64,000 bases of DNA from contig MCGO01000213.1 of NCBI GenBank assembly GCA_002104985.1, positions 1 to 64,000 of the forward strand. Reading direction: 5' to 3'. Positions 48,930 to 59,284 of this stretch are shown here, one piece after another (position 1 is the first letter of the stretch; each line of letters begins with the position of its first letter). Position numbers and translations under genes: made by a program. The stretch comes from Rhizoclosmatium globosum. Taxonomy: Eukaryota > Chytridiomycota > Chytridiomycetes > Chytridiales > Chytriomycetaceae. The notes below the pieces were generated by a model. The model saw only the letters and a list, made by a program, of their open reading frames with translations. It was not told the DNA's origin and ran no database searches.

Positions 48930-51900
48930 ATGAAAATTACAAAAAGAAACCCTCTTTTGTCTATTGTTAATGATTTCTTGATTGATTCTCCTGCTGCTCC
49001 AAACCTAACTTACTTCTGGTCTTTTGGTTCTCTACTAGGTTTGAACTTGGTCCTAATGATTATTACAGGTATCCTATTGGCAATGCATTACGTAGCTAAC
49101 ACAGCTTTGGCATTTGACTCTGTTGAACACATTATGCGTGACGTTAATAACGGTTGGATGCTAAGATTCTTCCACGCAAACGGTGCATCTATGTTCTTTA
49201 CTCTAGTATATATTCACATTGCAAGAGGTCTTTTCTATGGTTCTTACCGTAGTCCTAGAGCTCTATTGTGGGTTATTGGTGTAATTATCTTTATCGTAAT
49301 GATGGCTATTCTACTATGGCCAAATTGGGTAACCGCATTTGTTCTTTTTATTATCGCTCACGATAGTGGTCTTATTTCCATTAACTTGGTTTATGCATTG
49401 GTTCTTCCTTTTAGTACTCCTCGAGTTAAAGGCACTCTTCGTATTGGTCCTCATGATTACGAAGTCCTAGCTCGAATTATTATTGGTATGCTTGGTGACT
49501 GGACTTGTAAACGAATTCCAGGTACTAAAGGTTTCACTTATTGCTTTATTTTGGATATTGAGGATGGACCAGATAAAGCTCATATCTTTGAATTGGCCAA
49601 GTGGTTCTATGATCGTGGTTATTGTGCTAATCCTACTCCTACACTAATCACTCGTAAAGTCTCTGCAAGTTCTAGAACTGGCGCCAAAGAACGCCGTATT
49701 TACCGTTTGACTCTATTTGCTTTTTCCTCTTTTGGTTGGATTTATGATGCTTTTTATGTTAACGGTGTTAAAGTTGTTCCATCTTTTGTTCGTTATTACT
49801 TGACTCCTCTTACTTTGGCTGATTGGATTATGCAAGACGGTAGTCGTCAACAAGGTCAAGGTGTCATGTTTGCTACTAACAGTTTTACTCACGCTGAATG
49901 CGTTATCTTGGCTAACCTTCTACATACTCAATTTGGTTTTACTACTTCTGTTATTGGTGCGGGTGCTCCGGGTCAATACAAAGTTTCTATTTGGAAATGT
50001 TCCATGGCATCTCTTCAAGCTATTGTTGGTCCATATATGGCTGGTAATACTAAAAGAAAAATTGCCTTACTTTAAGTTTAATTTCTCTAACTGCGCAACT
50101 TATATTGGAAAGCAGATGGGACTAGTGCAAGCACTTATCTCGAGATTAGGCGATGAGAGTGAAAACGGTTAAAGAGTTTATCAATAGTTCTCGAGACCGT
50201 CGGTAGAATATACTATCGCTACAGACTGGTTCACTCTTGGGTGGCTGAAATGCTGCTTAATGTACAGTCGTGATCTAGGGAATCCACTATTTCTTGTTTT
50301 TCGGTACTTCCCGCTAAGACCCCCTTATTTAATCTATTTACTACTTAGCTGAAATATAGCCTCATCATTTACATTATCTACCTCCTATCTTCTATGACTT
50401 ACTAGCCCTTCATATTATTGTATATTATTATAGCTTTGTACTATACTCCTTTAGTATTAGGGTCTTTTATTAACTTATTATATTAAGCTTGGTTTTAATT
50501 GTTTATTTAAGTGAGGGCACAGCTTACGTTATAGCTATTGAACTTATTAGAATGCTTTTATATACTATTCTAATTACTATAATTTAACTAGATCAGACAG
50601 CTTTCATTGGTTACGTTCTTCCATGGGGTCAAATGAGTCTATGGGGTTATTGCCCCAATGTATGGTGGCAAACTATTTTGTATTATGGAAGTTCTTGTCA
50701 AATTATGATTATTGGTATAACTAAAACTAAATCTCATCTTAGAATTGGTCCACATAATTTGGATGTTAATTCTTTCATTTTTGGTGCAATTCTATCTGAT
50801 GCTCAAGCGGAACGTCATGGTAATGGTACTAGAGTTGTCCTACAACAAGAATCTACTAATAGGGAATTTCTTACTTGGTATACCAATTTCCTTGCTATGC
50901 GTGGTTATACCTCTCCTGTTATTACTATTCTTAGCCGAATTGGTGCTAATAATACCAAAAGATTTTATTCCAAATGTTCTACTTGGACTTACACTAGTTT
51001 TAATTGGCTTTATGAGTGTTTCTATGTTAACGGTGTTAAAGTTGTTCCTAGTAACGACATTTTGTTTACTTATCTTACTCCGATGGCTTTGGCTATTTGG
51101 ATTATGTGTAATGGTTCTGCAACAGCTTATGGTTGTAAACTAGCTACTAACAGTTTCTCTAAAGCTGATTGTGAACGTATTTGTCATGTTTTGGACGTTC
51201 AATTTGGTCTTAATACATCTGTCAATAGTGCTGGCTCTCCAAACCAATGGGTTGTTTATATTTGGGCAGACTCTTTGCCTACTCTACAATCCATTGTCAA
51301 AAAACATATGGTACCTTCTATGTATTATAAAGTACACCTTTAACTAGACTGATTCTTAACTAATCAAATATAATTTATATTAAGTTTAATTTACTTTGAA
51401 GTTCAGCTACAAAAATAGTTTGCCTAAGGGTTTAACATTATATGCCCTAGACCCCCATACTGCTATATGTTGGGCTTAGTTTACTTTAACAACATATGGT
51501 AACATAGTGAAAACGGTCAATAAGAATATTCAAATATTATATATTGTTCTTTTTAAATGTTTATATATTTATTGGATTTAATCCTTTCTCGAGACCGTCG
51601 GGAGATATTATCTCAATATGTTTTACACCTAATTGGGTTATATTTTTCGCTACAGACTGGTCCACTATGGAATGTTATATTATTGCTTAATATATTCATT
51701 TTAATGTACAGTCGGAAGTTTAAAAAGAGTTGGTTACTCTTTATTTAAGTGCTAGGCTTATGGAAATATATTATTTTCAGAGTAATTAATATTTTTATAC
51801 AATTGGTGGAATTAATCCGCCTAAAGCATAGTACAGGAAGTTTATGAGAAGAATACTTATAAGCTTTTAAACTTTGGCTACAGTAATTACAAACCTATTG

Positions 51901-52560
51901 TCTGCAATTCCATGGGTCGGTCAAGACCTAGTTGAACTAATTTGGGGTGGTTTTAGTGTTGATAACGCTACTCTAAACAGATTCTTTAGTCTTCACTATT
52001 TGATGCCATTTATTCTAGCTGCTTTGGCAATGGCTCACCTGATTGCTCTACACACTCATGCTAGTAACAACCCTTTGGGTATTTCTAGTACAAGTGACCG
52101 TATTAGATTCCACCCTTACTATACAAGTAAAGATTTGGTTGGTTTCTTCCTATTTGGTATTGTTATTTCTTACTTCGTATTCTATAACCCTAACTATTTG
52201 GGTCACCCAGATAACTACATTCCAGCTAACTCTCTAGTTACACCGGCTCACATCGTGCCAGAGTGGTACTTCCTACCTTTCTATGCTATTCTACGTGCAA
52301 TTCCTGACAAACTAGGAGGCGTATTGGCAATGTTCGGTGCCCTAGTAATCCTTATTCCTTTGTCCTTTATTAGTACAGTTAACCTACGTACTTTGCGCTT
52401 TAAACCAATTCTACACGCTTTGTTCTGGATCTTTGTATTTAACTTCTTCTTCCTACTATGGTTGGGTGGTAAACCAATTGAAGAACCATTTATTTCTCTA
52501 GGTCAATTCAGTACAGTTGTTTACTTCTCTTACTTCTTCTTGCTAATGATTCTTGGCTGA
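48930..52560 (+). CDS. cob: Cytochrome b (three exons)
   Basis: This gene encodes the haem-carrying membrane subunit of complex III. Exons are 48930-49307, 50597-50647 and 51877-52560, giving 370 residues. Junctions read [36 protein letters not shown], in full agreement with the family. The first haem-ligand histidines are H82 and H96, and the second pair lies in SLHYLMPF and IALHTHAS of exon 3. The Qo-site PEWY is in [19 protein letters not shown]. The stop is UGA; reading it as Trp would add only two codons before a TAA, so the end hardly depends on the code. The middle exon is only 51 bases. Both introns are group I and encode endonucleases fused to the upstream exon. Confidence 0.96.
49308..50075 (+). 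CDS. LAGLIDADG endonuclease or maturase in cob intron 1
   Basis: The frame continues cob exon 1 without a stop, so the protein is made as a cob fusion and probably cleaved. It adds 255 residues. It has two LAGLIDADG motifs: IIIGMLGDW (fusion residues 183-191) and [12 protein letters not shown] (294-305). The acidic residue expected before the final G or small residue is present in both. The blocks [31 protein letters not shown] and [22 protein letters not shown] are typical of the double-motif group I intron family. Such enzymes cleave intronless cob alleles, and some assist splicing. The stop is TAA. Confidence 0.9.
   Translation: MLLWPNWVTAFVLFIIAHDSGLISINLVYALVLPFSTPRVKGTLRIGPHDYEVLARIIIGMLGDWTCKRIPGTKGFTYCFILDIEDGPDKAHIFELAKWFYDRGYCANPTPTLITRKVSASSRTGAKERRIYRLTLFAFSSFGWIYDAFYVNGVKVVPSFVRYYLTPLTLADWIMQDGSRQQGQGVMFATNSFTHAECVILANLLHTQFGFTTSVIGAGAPGQYKVSIWKCSMASLQAIVGPYMAGNTKRKIALL
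49308..50596 (+). other. Group I intron 1 of cob
   Basis: The intron starts after T (GCT) and ends in G (GATCAG) before exon 2. The 3' third carries the core: GTGAAAACGGTT, GAGACCGTCGG and CGCTACAGACTGG, followed by AATGTACAGTCG, at about 50158-50273. The second cob intron has the same blocks in the same order. The LAGLIDADG frame fills the 5' part, inside a peripheral loop. Confidence 0.9.
50648..51343 (+). CDS. LAGLIDADG protein in cob intron 2, second motif altered
   Basis: The frame continues cob exon 2 into the intron and adds about 231 residues. It is clearly a paralogue of the intron 1 protein: shared blocks are [29 protein letters not shown] and LQSIV. Motif 1 is FIFGAILSD, with the acid intact. 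Motif 2 is [11 protein letters not shown], where the catalytic aspartate of the family DG pair is replaced by asparagine. This suggests a nicking, maturase-only or dying enzyme. The stop is TAA. Confidence 0.87.
   Translation, partial: YCPNVWWQTILYYGSSCQIMIIGITKTKSHLRIGPHNLDVNSFIFGAILSDAQAERHGNGTRVVLQQESTNREFLTWYTNFLAMRGYTSPVITILSRIGANNTKRFYSKCSTWTYTSFNWLYECFYVNGVKVVPSNDILFTYLTPMALAIWIMCNGSATAYGCKLATNSFSKADCERICHVLDVQFGLNTSVNSAGSPNQWVVYIWADSLPTLQSIVKKHMVPSMYYKVHL
50648..51876 (+). other. Group I intron 2 of cob
   Basis: The intron follows GGT at the end of the 51-base exon 2 and ends in G (ACTTTG) before GCT. Core blocks GTGAAAACGGTC (about 51507), GAGACCGTCGGGAG (about 51591), CGCTACAGACTGG (about 51649) and TGTACAGTCGG (about 51706) match intron 1. 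AT-rich insertions separate the blocks, so the intron has expanded in its loops. Confidence 0.9.
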
Positions 52561-55500
52561 TTTTAAAATTAAGTATTTAAGTTTAATCTTCGTTTATTTC
52601 TAATGCTTGGTGTAGTTTAAATATTTGGAATTAGATTAATCTAATTTTCGTTTATTAAATTTCTAATGTTTGATGTAGTGGAAAAATAACTTAATAAAGA
52701 ATTATCCTAAATATGGGTAACCTATTAATATATTAAGTCTATTGCCTAGTTATATTTATATTAGGTCTATTGCCTAAATAAATTTATAATATCTAATTAA
52801 ATTTATCTTATAACAGTCTACGACTGATAAGCATAATTATATAGTTACAGTTAATGATAAATAGTACGCATAGTAAATAAGAAATAGCCCGTATAATTAA
52901 GAAATTTAATACTAAATCTTATCCTTAATTTACTTATTATATTTGTATAACTTAAATAAGACTTATATCTTGTATAACTTAAATAAGACTTTACTATATA
53001 ATACAGACTAATATTAGTAATTTCCAACAAGGAGATGTATTATACACAAATTTGTGAAAAGGAATGCATGTAATATACTAATTAAATTTGTGAAAAGGAA
53101 TGCATGTAATATACTAATTAAATTTAAAGTTATTAAAATTGAAGTTATATAATTTATGTTAAATAGACCTACGATGGGATAAGATATGCAAATAAGCCGT
53201 ATTAATAAACATTTTACCGACTTAATTCTACCGTATTAATAAACATTTTACCGACTTAATTCTACCATATTGTAAATAATACTATAAATATTTAGTAAGA
53301 GATACTAACCTAGGAGATATATAAATATTTGCATAGGTTATAATGTATATATTTTATTTAAGTATAAGAATAATTATAATATAAGTAATTTAGTTTAAGT
53401 ATATTGATAATTATGAGATAAATAATAATGCCATATCTTGTCAATTAAAATAATATGTAGTATTAAAGTTAAATTACAAATATCTTAGGATATTTTTTGC
53501 TATTGTTGCTATAAGCCTACCATATATAGTATACTATTACGTTTATTTCATAAAGTTGTGCAGTTTCATTACGTGGTATAATCATAAAGTTTCATTTATA
53601 GTTAAAATTTAGATTTAAATAATTCAGATTTATGTATAACTAGGATATGTTAAGTAGAACTATTGTATGCTAACATTTAGTTTACAATGAGATTTATGCT
53701 AACATTTAGTTTACAATGAGATTTATGCTATACTATAGCTGTGTTTTATGATGGTTAATGCTTTACTTGTGTATTATAATAGTTAATGCTTTACCATGAT
53801 TAATATTTATACTTGTAATTTGATTAACTTAATTTACTTGATTTACTTGTAAATAAGACCTAGCAAAATTAAAAAGCTTTAGTAAATTAAATAACCTTTA
53901 ATAAGTTGAATAATCTTATATTTCTAACTTAATTTTAAAATTATTGTCCTCAGTCGTAGACTGAATCTTATCAATAATGTATAATCTCGTCAATAATGTA
54001 TAATCTCGTCAATAATGTAAAATATTGTCAATAATGTATAACTTTTAAGATTATATTTAAAGAAAATAATAAATAATGTATTTGTGTCGGAGTTAACCTC
54101 CTATTAAATTAACTAATTTAAATTTTACCTAGTAAAATGCAGCATGTAACTATTACTTATAAATATAAATAATTTGACTATACCACTTATTAAGCTATTA
54201 AATAAACTATTTAAGTTAAACTCACTTATAACATTACCATATTATTCCTTACATTTACTTACATTTCATAACATTTACTTACATTTCATAACATTTACTT
54301 ACATTTCATAATATTAGGCCAAATTTATTGAGATTGGAGTAATACCTAATACTATACTAAAGCTGTAATACCTAATACAAAAATTTTCATGAAAATGTTT
54401 TTTATATAAGTTTAAGTTAGTATTACAAATTAAGCACAAGGAAGCTAGATAGCTTTTATATCACATTTACGTATGCTTTTATATAGTATATAATGCAGTT
54501 AAATAACCTAATATTTAATGCAGTTAAATAACCTAATATTTATCTTATAGTACAATTTAATTAATCATATTAAATTTGTAACTTAATATAACATTTTAAT
54601 AACTTAACTATAATTAAGGGTTAACTTATATTATTATAAATTATATTATTTTTTTAGTAAGTTAATTATTTAATACGATACTTTATATAAAGTAAATTAG
54701 CATTATTTTAATAAACATATAAAGTAATTTATCTCTTTATAATATAACTTAAAGTAATTCATCTCTTTAAAGTATAACTTAAATTATTTTACAATAGCAA
54801 ATTAAAGTAGGCTGTAAGCACTAACTACATCTCTAATCTTTTAACTGAGCTGTAGGCACGAACACAGTTTACTTTATTCTCGAGAGCTTATACTTGTATT
54901 TGTTTTCTTTGACATAACCCTTATTAGTAAATGTAGACTTATTGTAATTTGTTAATGTACTAATTAAATGTAACATGTTCATAATTAAGCCTACATTTGT
55001 ATAACCTAATATAATTTGCCTTAGTCTAAACTTAACAATTAGTATATAAATTGTATTTAGTTCATTTTTTAACATAAAATTTTTAGACTAAATTGTAATG
55101 TAGTATTTATTTAGACTAAATTGTAATGTATTTATTTAACCTATCATAAAATTTAATTATTTATATAGCCTGGCTTGTTTAGCCTATTATAAAGATTTAG
55201 CATATAGCATGTCAATAACATACAGTATTCTTCAATTGTAAATTTAATTAGCTTAATTTTATAATTGCTTATAGCATATAATACTCCTGTAATTTAAACT
55301 GAAAAGCTCATACTTAATAACTTAAATATTTAAGGTTCTGTTTATTTAATAGCTTATTTATTAAATAAAACTAGATTATTTATTCAATAACTTTTTATGT
55401 AAAATACTCCAATAATAATAAATATGTTTGGTCATAATATAAGTTTAATTAAACGTTAAATTACCAGTATGTCAAGTTTAGTTAACAATTCTGTTTAACA

Positions 55501-57018
55501 GTTTATTTAATAATTTGAGTATATTTTAGTTACAAATCTAATTTAGTTATAAATCCACAATTAATACATTAGAAATTCATACTTAGTATATGGTACGTAC
55601 ATTTTACCGTAATAAAATAAATTAAACATTATGCTATAGTTTTTGGTATAAATCAGACATTCTGTACTCTAGGCAAATAAATTACTTTAAATAATACATT
55701 GTAAACTCGTGTATATAGAGCCACATAAAACAAGTTATATTATTCTTGTTATAAACAATGTAATAAAATTTGCAACATGGAAAATATAGAATTATTTAGT
55801 CTACTGACTGTTCAGTCTATGACTGTTAATAAAGTTAATTAATAAAGTATTATCAATTTAAGTTAACTAGTATACAATTAATATAGAGGTAATTTCAAGT
55901 AAATGTTATCAGCATTACAAATAGAGATAAATTAAAAGATATTATTTATATGGGAAGATAATTAAGGTTATTATTTAATATAAAGTTTATACTATTAAGG
56001 GTAAATATTAAAGGTAAATATATACTATTAAGGGTAAAAAATATCTTAAGATATTTGTATACTATTAAGGATAAATTAGTTATAAATTGTAGAATATATA
56101 ACCTCTGCTATATTTTAAATATAATACCTACGCTATAAATTAAAGGTAATAAAACGTAAATTAAAAGTTATTAAAACGTAAATTAAAGGTAATAATAATA
56201 GAGTAATAAATTAAAGGTAAAGTAATAATAACAATAATTAATCTCAAAGATGTTAATAACTGGACTTTAAATTTAAAGGTACAAATTTAAGGTACAAATT
56301 TAAGGTATTATATCTAGTTTATTAACTAAGAGGAGTAATACCTAGCAGATAATGCTTAGTGATTAATGTCTAGTAGATAATACTAAGTTAATATATAAAA
56401 CCGAAGCTATAACTTGAGGGTTAATTTTTATGAGTATTATTTAAATGTTACAATTTAATGAATAATTATATAGATACTATAAATTTATGTTAATTATTAA
56501 TTAGCTTAAAATGTTAAGCTATTTTACTTTCATATTTAATAATAAGTAGACTTTTTAATTAGTTATACTGCTACGTTCAATAATTTTATTAATTAGCTAT
56601 TCCATTTACATTGTACGTCATCCGTTGACTATACGTCATCCAACAAATAACCAGTAATAACCTCTATTTAAATAACAGAAAGAGTATTGCCAACATAAAT
56701 AAAGTACTTGAATATAAGTCGTATAACTCTAATGAAATATAATATAAAGGCAACTAATGACTATTACATAAAGACTCAATTATAATTTTATGTTATAAAA
56801 TGAATTATTACACATATAATAAATTACTTAAATTACTAACTATATATTTTAAGTACTCATGATTAACTTATAAATTTTTATTTAAATCTGGTTTAGTTTA
56901 AACCATTACATTTTAACCCAGTAAATTTAACATAATTTTAAGCCAATAAATTTAACATAATTTTAAGCCAATAAATTTAACATAATTTTAAGCCAACATT
57001 TAGTTTACAATGAGCCAA
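52561..57018. other. 4.5-kb AT-rich spacer between cob and cox2
   Basis: cob and cox2 converge on this spacer. No gene is visible; the minus frame at 54869-55075 includes a dispersed repeat. Contents are exact micro-hairpins at 52814 and 53952 and a tight pair of variants at 55798-55826. The GGAG/CTCC hairpin is at 54086-54101, a TCATGA palindrome near 54379-54398, and the CTTAAG palindrome at 56039-56056 with a variant near 53472. An AAGCTA/TAGCTT hairpin near 54443 is shared with 46630. The 62-bp repeat is at 54865-54926. A TTTTAAGCCAATAAATTTAACATAA-like array (about 56935-57000) lies next to the cox2 3' end. Confidence 0.65.
54865..54926. repeat. 63-bp dispersed repeat, copy 2
   Basis: This copy is identical to 32898-32960 except for one missing T in a T-run. 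The flanks are unrelated, so the duplicated unit is sharply bounded. Confidence 0.9.
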
Positions 57019-57019
57019 T

Positions 57020-57036
57020 AAATCAAAAGAGAATCA
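57020..57036 (-). promoter_or_regulatory. Conserved stop-codon and 3' motif of cox2
   Basis: TGATTCTCTTTTGATTT begins with the cox2 stop codon and is identical to the block at the end of nad4L. It is a candidate RNA 3'-end signal. Confidence 0.55.
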
Positions 57037-59039
57037 TAAAGCTTCAGCAGTAGCTTCTAGGAAGTTAATATAAGAAGGAATTGTTACTGCTTTCAAAGAA
57101 ATAGGCATGAAACCGTGATTAGCACCACATAGTTCAGAACATTGACCATAGAATACACCTGGACGGTTAATAATTAGACCTAGAGAGTTCAAACGACCTG
57201 GTAGACAATCCGCTTTTAGAGCAAGACTTGGAATAGCAAAGGAGTGAATTACATCGTTAGAACTTACCAAAATACGAATACTTGTGTTAACAGGTAGAAC
57301 CAAAGCGTTATCAACTGTTAGTTGTCTTTGATCACCCATTTCCAAAGAAGCTTCGTCAATCATAAAACTATCAAATGCAATTGTAGAACCGTTGGATTCA
57401 ACGTAATCTGTGTATTCATAAGACCAGTACCATTGAGAACCAATAGCTTTAACTGTAATTTCAGCGTCTAGAACTTCCAATATAAACTTAGTTTAAGATT
57501 ACTAAGATTTGTGGACTATATCATCAATGAGATATTATCTCACTGTCTTGCGTGTAGTCTCTGAGGATCCCAATATAACTCCATATGTTAATATAGCAGA
57601 AAACATTTTCATGAAAATGTTTGACTATACATTAATATAACAAAATATCTTAAGATATTTGACTATACATTAATTGGTTACCTGCTGATTCAGTTATACT
57701 ATAAATAATTTCACTTGAAATATCAAACTTTAAGAATTTCTAAGTAATTTATAGCTTAATACAAATTAGTATTATCTTAAACTATTCCAGCATATAGCAA
57801 GATTTTAAAGAAAGTATTAACTCTCTAGAGGACAAAGTTTGTATAAATAGATTTTAGATATAAACTAAATATTAAATATAAATCAAATATTAAATATAAA
57901 CTAAATTTTAAATATAAACTAAACTAAATTTTTAAATATAAACTAAACATGAAATAATAGTTATAAACTTTATATTAAATAATAGCTATAAACTTAAACT
58001 AATTAATGTATAACTTAAATAAAATAACAGTTTATAACTGATATAAATTAATGCACAATTTAAATTAATGTATATATGCAACTTAAATTAACGCTAATGC
58101 TTTAAGCTATGCTAACTAATTTATACAACAATTAAAATTTAACATTTTATCTAACTTATACTTTTGTATAAACACAGATTAACTTAAATTTCAATCATAG
58201 CCTAAAGTAAATTTAGAGCTTTATAAATTGTTTACACCTAATTTTTATTAAATATAGCACTGATTTCATATAAATATTTATATTCATTTAAACAAAACAT
58301 ATATTTACTAACATTAGCATTATTTTATTTACTAACATTAGCATTATTTTATTTATTAACATTAGCATTATTATTTACATTAGCAATCATTTATAAAGTT
58401 AGATAATATAACCCTTAAATATACCTTAAATAACCAATTGAATTTAAACTAATTTAGTTATTACAGACTTATGCCACTTTATAATGGCCTACTATATTAA
58501 GCTTGAATTTATAACTTTATTCTTTATTCTTTTTAATTGTATTTTATTACATAAATATATTTATATATCAATAATGTTATTTATCTCGTACTGAATTACC
58601 AATACGTTAGAAATATACTTTCATATAAATTCTTTTACCAATTTATTCTATTTATGTTACCAAATTTAAGTTTATGTTGCCCATTTATATTATAATACCA
58701 ACTTATAAGTTGTTTATTTACTATTTCTAAAATTCTATTAAAGCTTTAAACAGTATCCATCAAGTAAAGTAGGTTTAGACTTGGCAAACCAATAGCCCAT
58801 AGAATACCTGCAGGTGTAATAGTCCATACTAGTTCAATTACGTTACCATGTGCCAAATATGTTAGGTGATCTTTGTTTGTTAGAGAAGAAACCAAGAACC
58901 AAGAAACTAGTACTAGCAAAATTAGCAAGAAGAAGATAATTCTGTCATGCAAGTCAACAATAGCATACATCCAGTTAGAAGCTGGATCTTGAAAACCAAG
59001 AGAGTAATTCAAAGGATAATCACAGAAGATACGAGACAT
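57034..59039 (-). CDS. cox2: Cytochrome c oxidase subunit 2 (two exons)
   Basis: This gene encodes the complex IV subunit that accepts electrons from cytochrome c at the CuA centre. Exon 1 is 59039-58755 and exon 2 is about 57477-57034, giving 242 residues. The junction reads LLYLMD/EVLDAEITVKAIG; it could shift by a few bases. Exon 1 has the two membrane helices. Exon 2 has the aromatic block GSQWYWSYEY, the copper-site histidine in DVIHSFAIPS and the CuA motif CSELCGANHGFM. The stop is UGA, within a block shared with nad4L. A leader motif stands 33 bases before the ATG. cox2 lies downstream of atp6 on the same strand, after 245 bases. Confidence 0.95.
57478..58754 (-). other. Group I intron in cox2, without an ORF
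   Basis: Core elements on the minus strand are P (GCTATATGCTGGAATAG) at 57784-57799, Q (CTGAATCAGCAGGTAACC) at 57675-57693, and R/S (GGGATCCTCAGAGACTACACG) at 57551-57571. These match the nad5 and atp8 introns closely. Between Q and R sit a perfect 20-bp TCATGA palindrome (57602-57621) and an 18-bp CTTAAG palindrome (57643-57660). The second is flanked by direct repeats GACTATACATTAAT (57623-57636 and 57661-57674). The roughly 950 bases between the 5' splice site and P are AT-rich filler. The 5' splice site is inferred from protein alignment. Confidence 0.87.
57602..57660. repeat. Two palindromes inserted in the cox2 intron core
   Basis: AACATTTTCATGAAAATGTT (57602-57621) is a perfect palindrome. 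AAATATCTTAAGATATTT (57643-57660) is another. Both belong to families scattered through the spacers. They lie in the loop between the Q and R core elements, where added sequence does not disturb the catalytic pairing. Confidence 0.9.
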
Positions 59040-59057
59040 AAGAAGTTAATATTAGTG

Positions 59058-59072
59058 AGTCATACGAATCAA
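59058..59072 (-). promoter_or_regulatory. Leader motif TTGATTCGTATGACT of cox2
   Basis: The motif begins 33 bases before the cox2 ATG, the same distance as in nad4L. The 33-bp gap itself is not conserved apart from AT-richness. Confidence 0.6.
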
Positions 59073-59284
59073 ATACGGTTGAGCATAAATTGCCAACATA
59101 ATTATAAATAAATTTAATCACAAGTTACTAAATTTAATCACAAGTTACTAAATAAATTTAATCACAAGTTACTAAATAAATTAATTTATAAATGAGTTGA
59201 AGTCTAAGTTAATAAAGGACCGCCTACATAGAAGGTATATACCTTTTTCAAACTCATGTAGTTCTGTTAATTCAGCAAATTGAA

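Noticed and set aside
52558..52560. UGA at the end of cob read as tryptophan
   Set aside because: Reading through would add only two residues before TAA. trnW has a CCA anticodon, and tryptophan codons in all the genes examined are UGG.
59215..59283. Possible extra tRNA between atp6 and cox2
   Set aside because: A GGTATATACC hairpin is present, but no T arm, anticodon arm or acceptor stem could be drawn.
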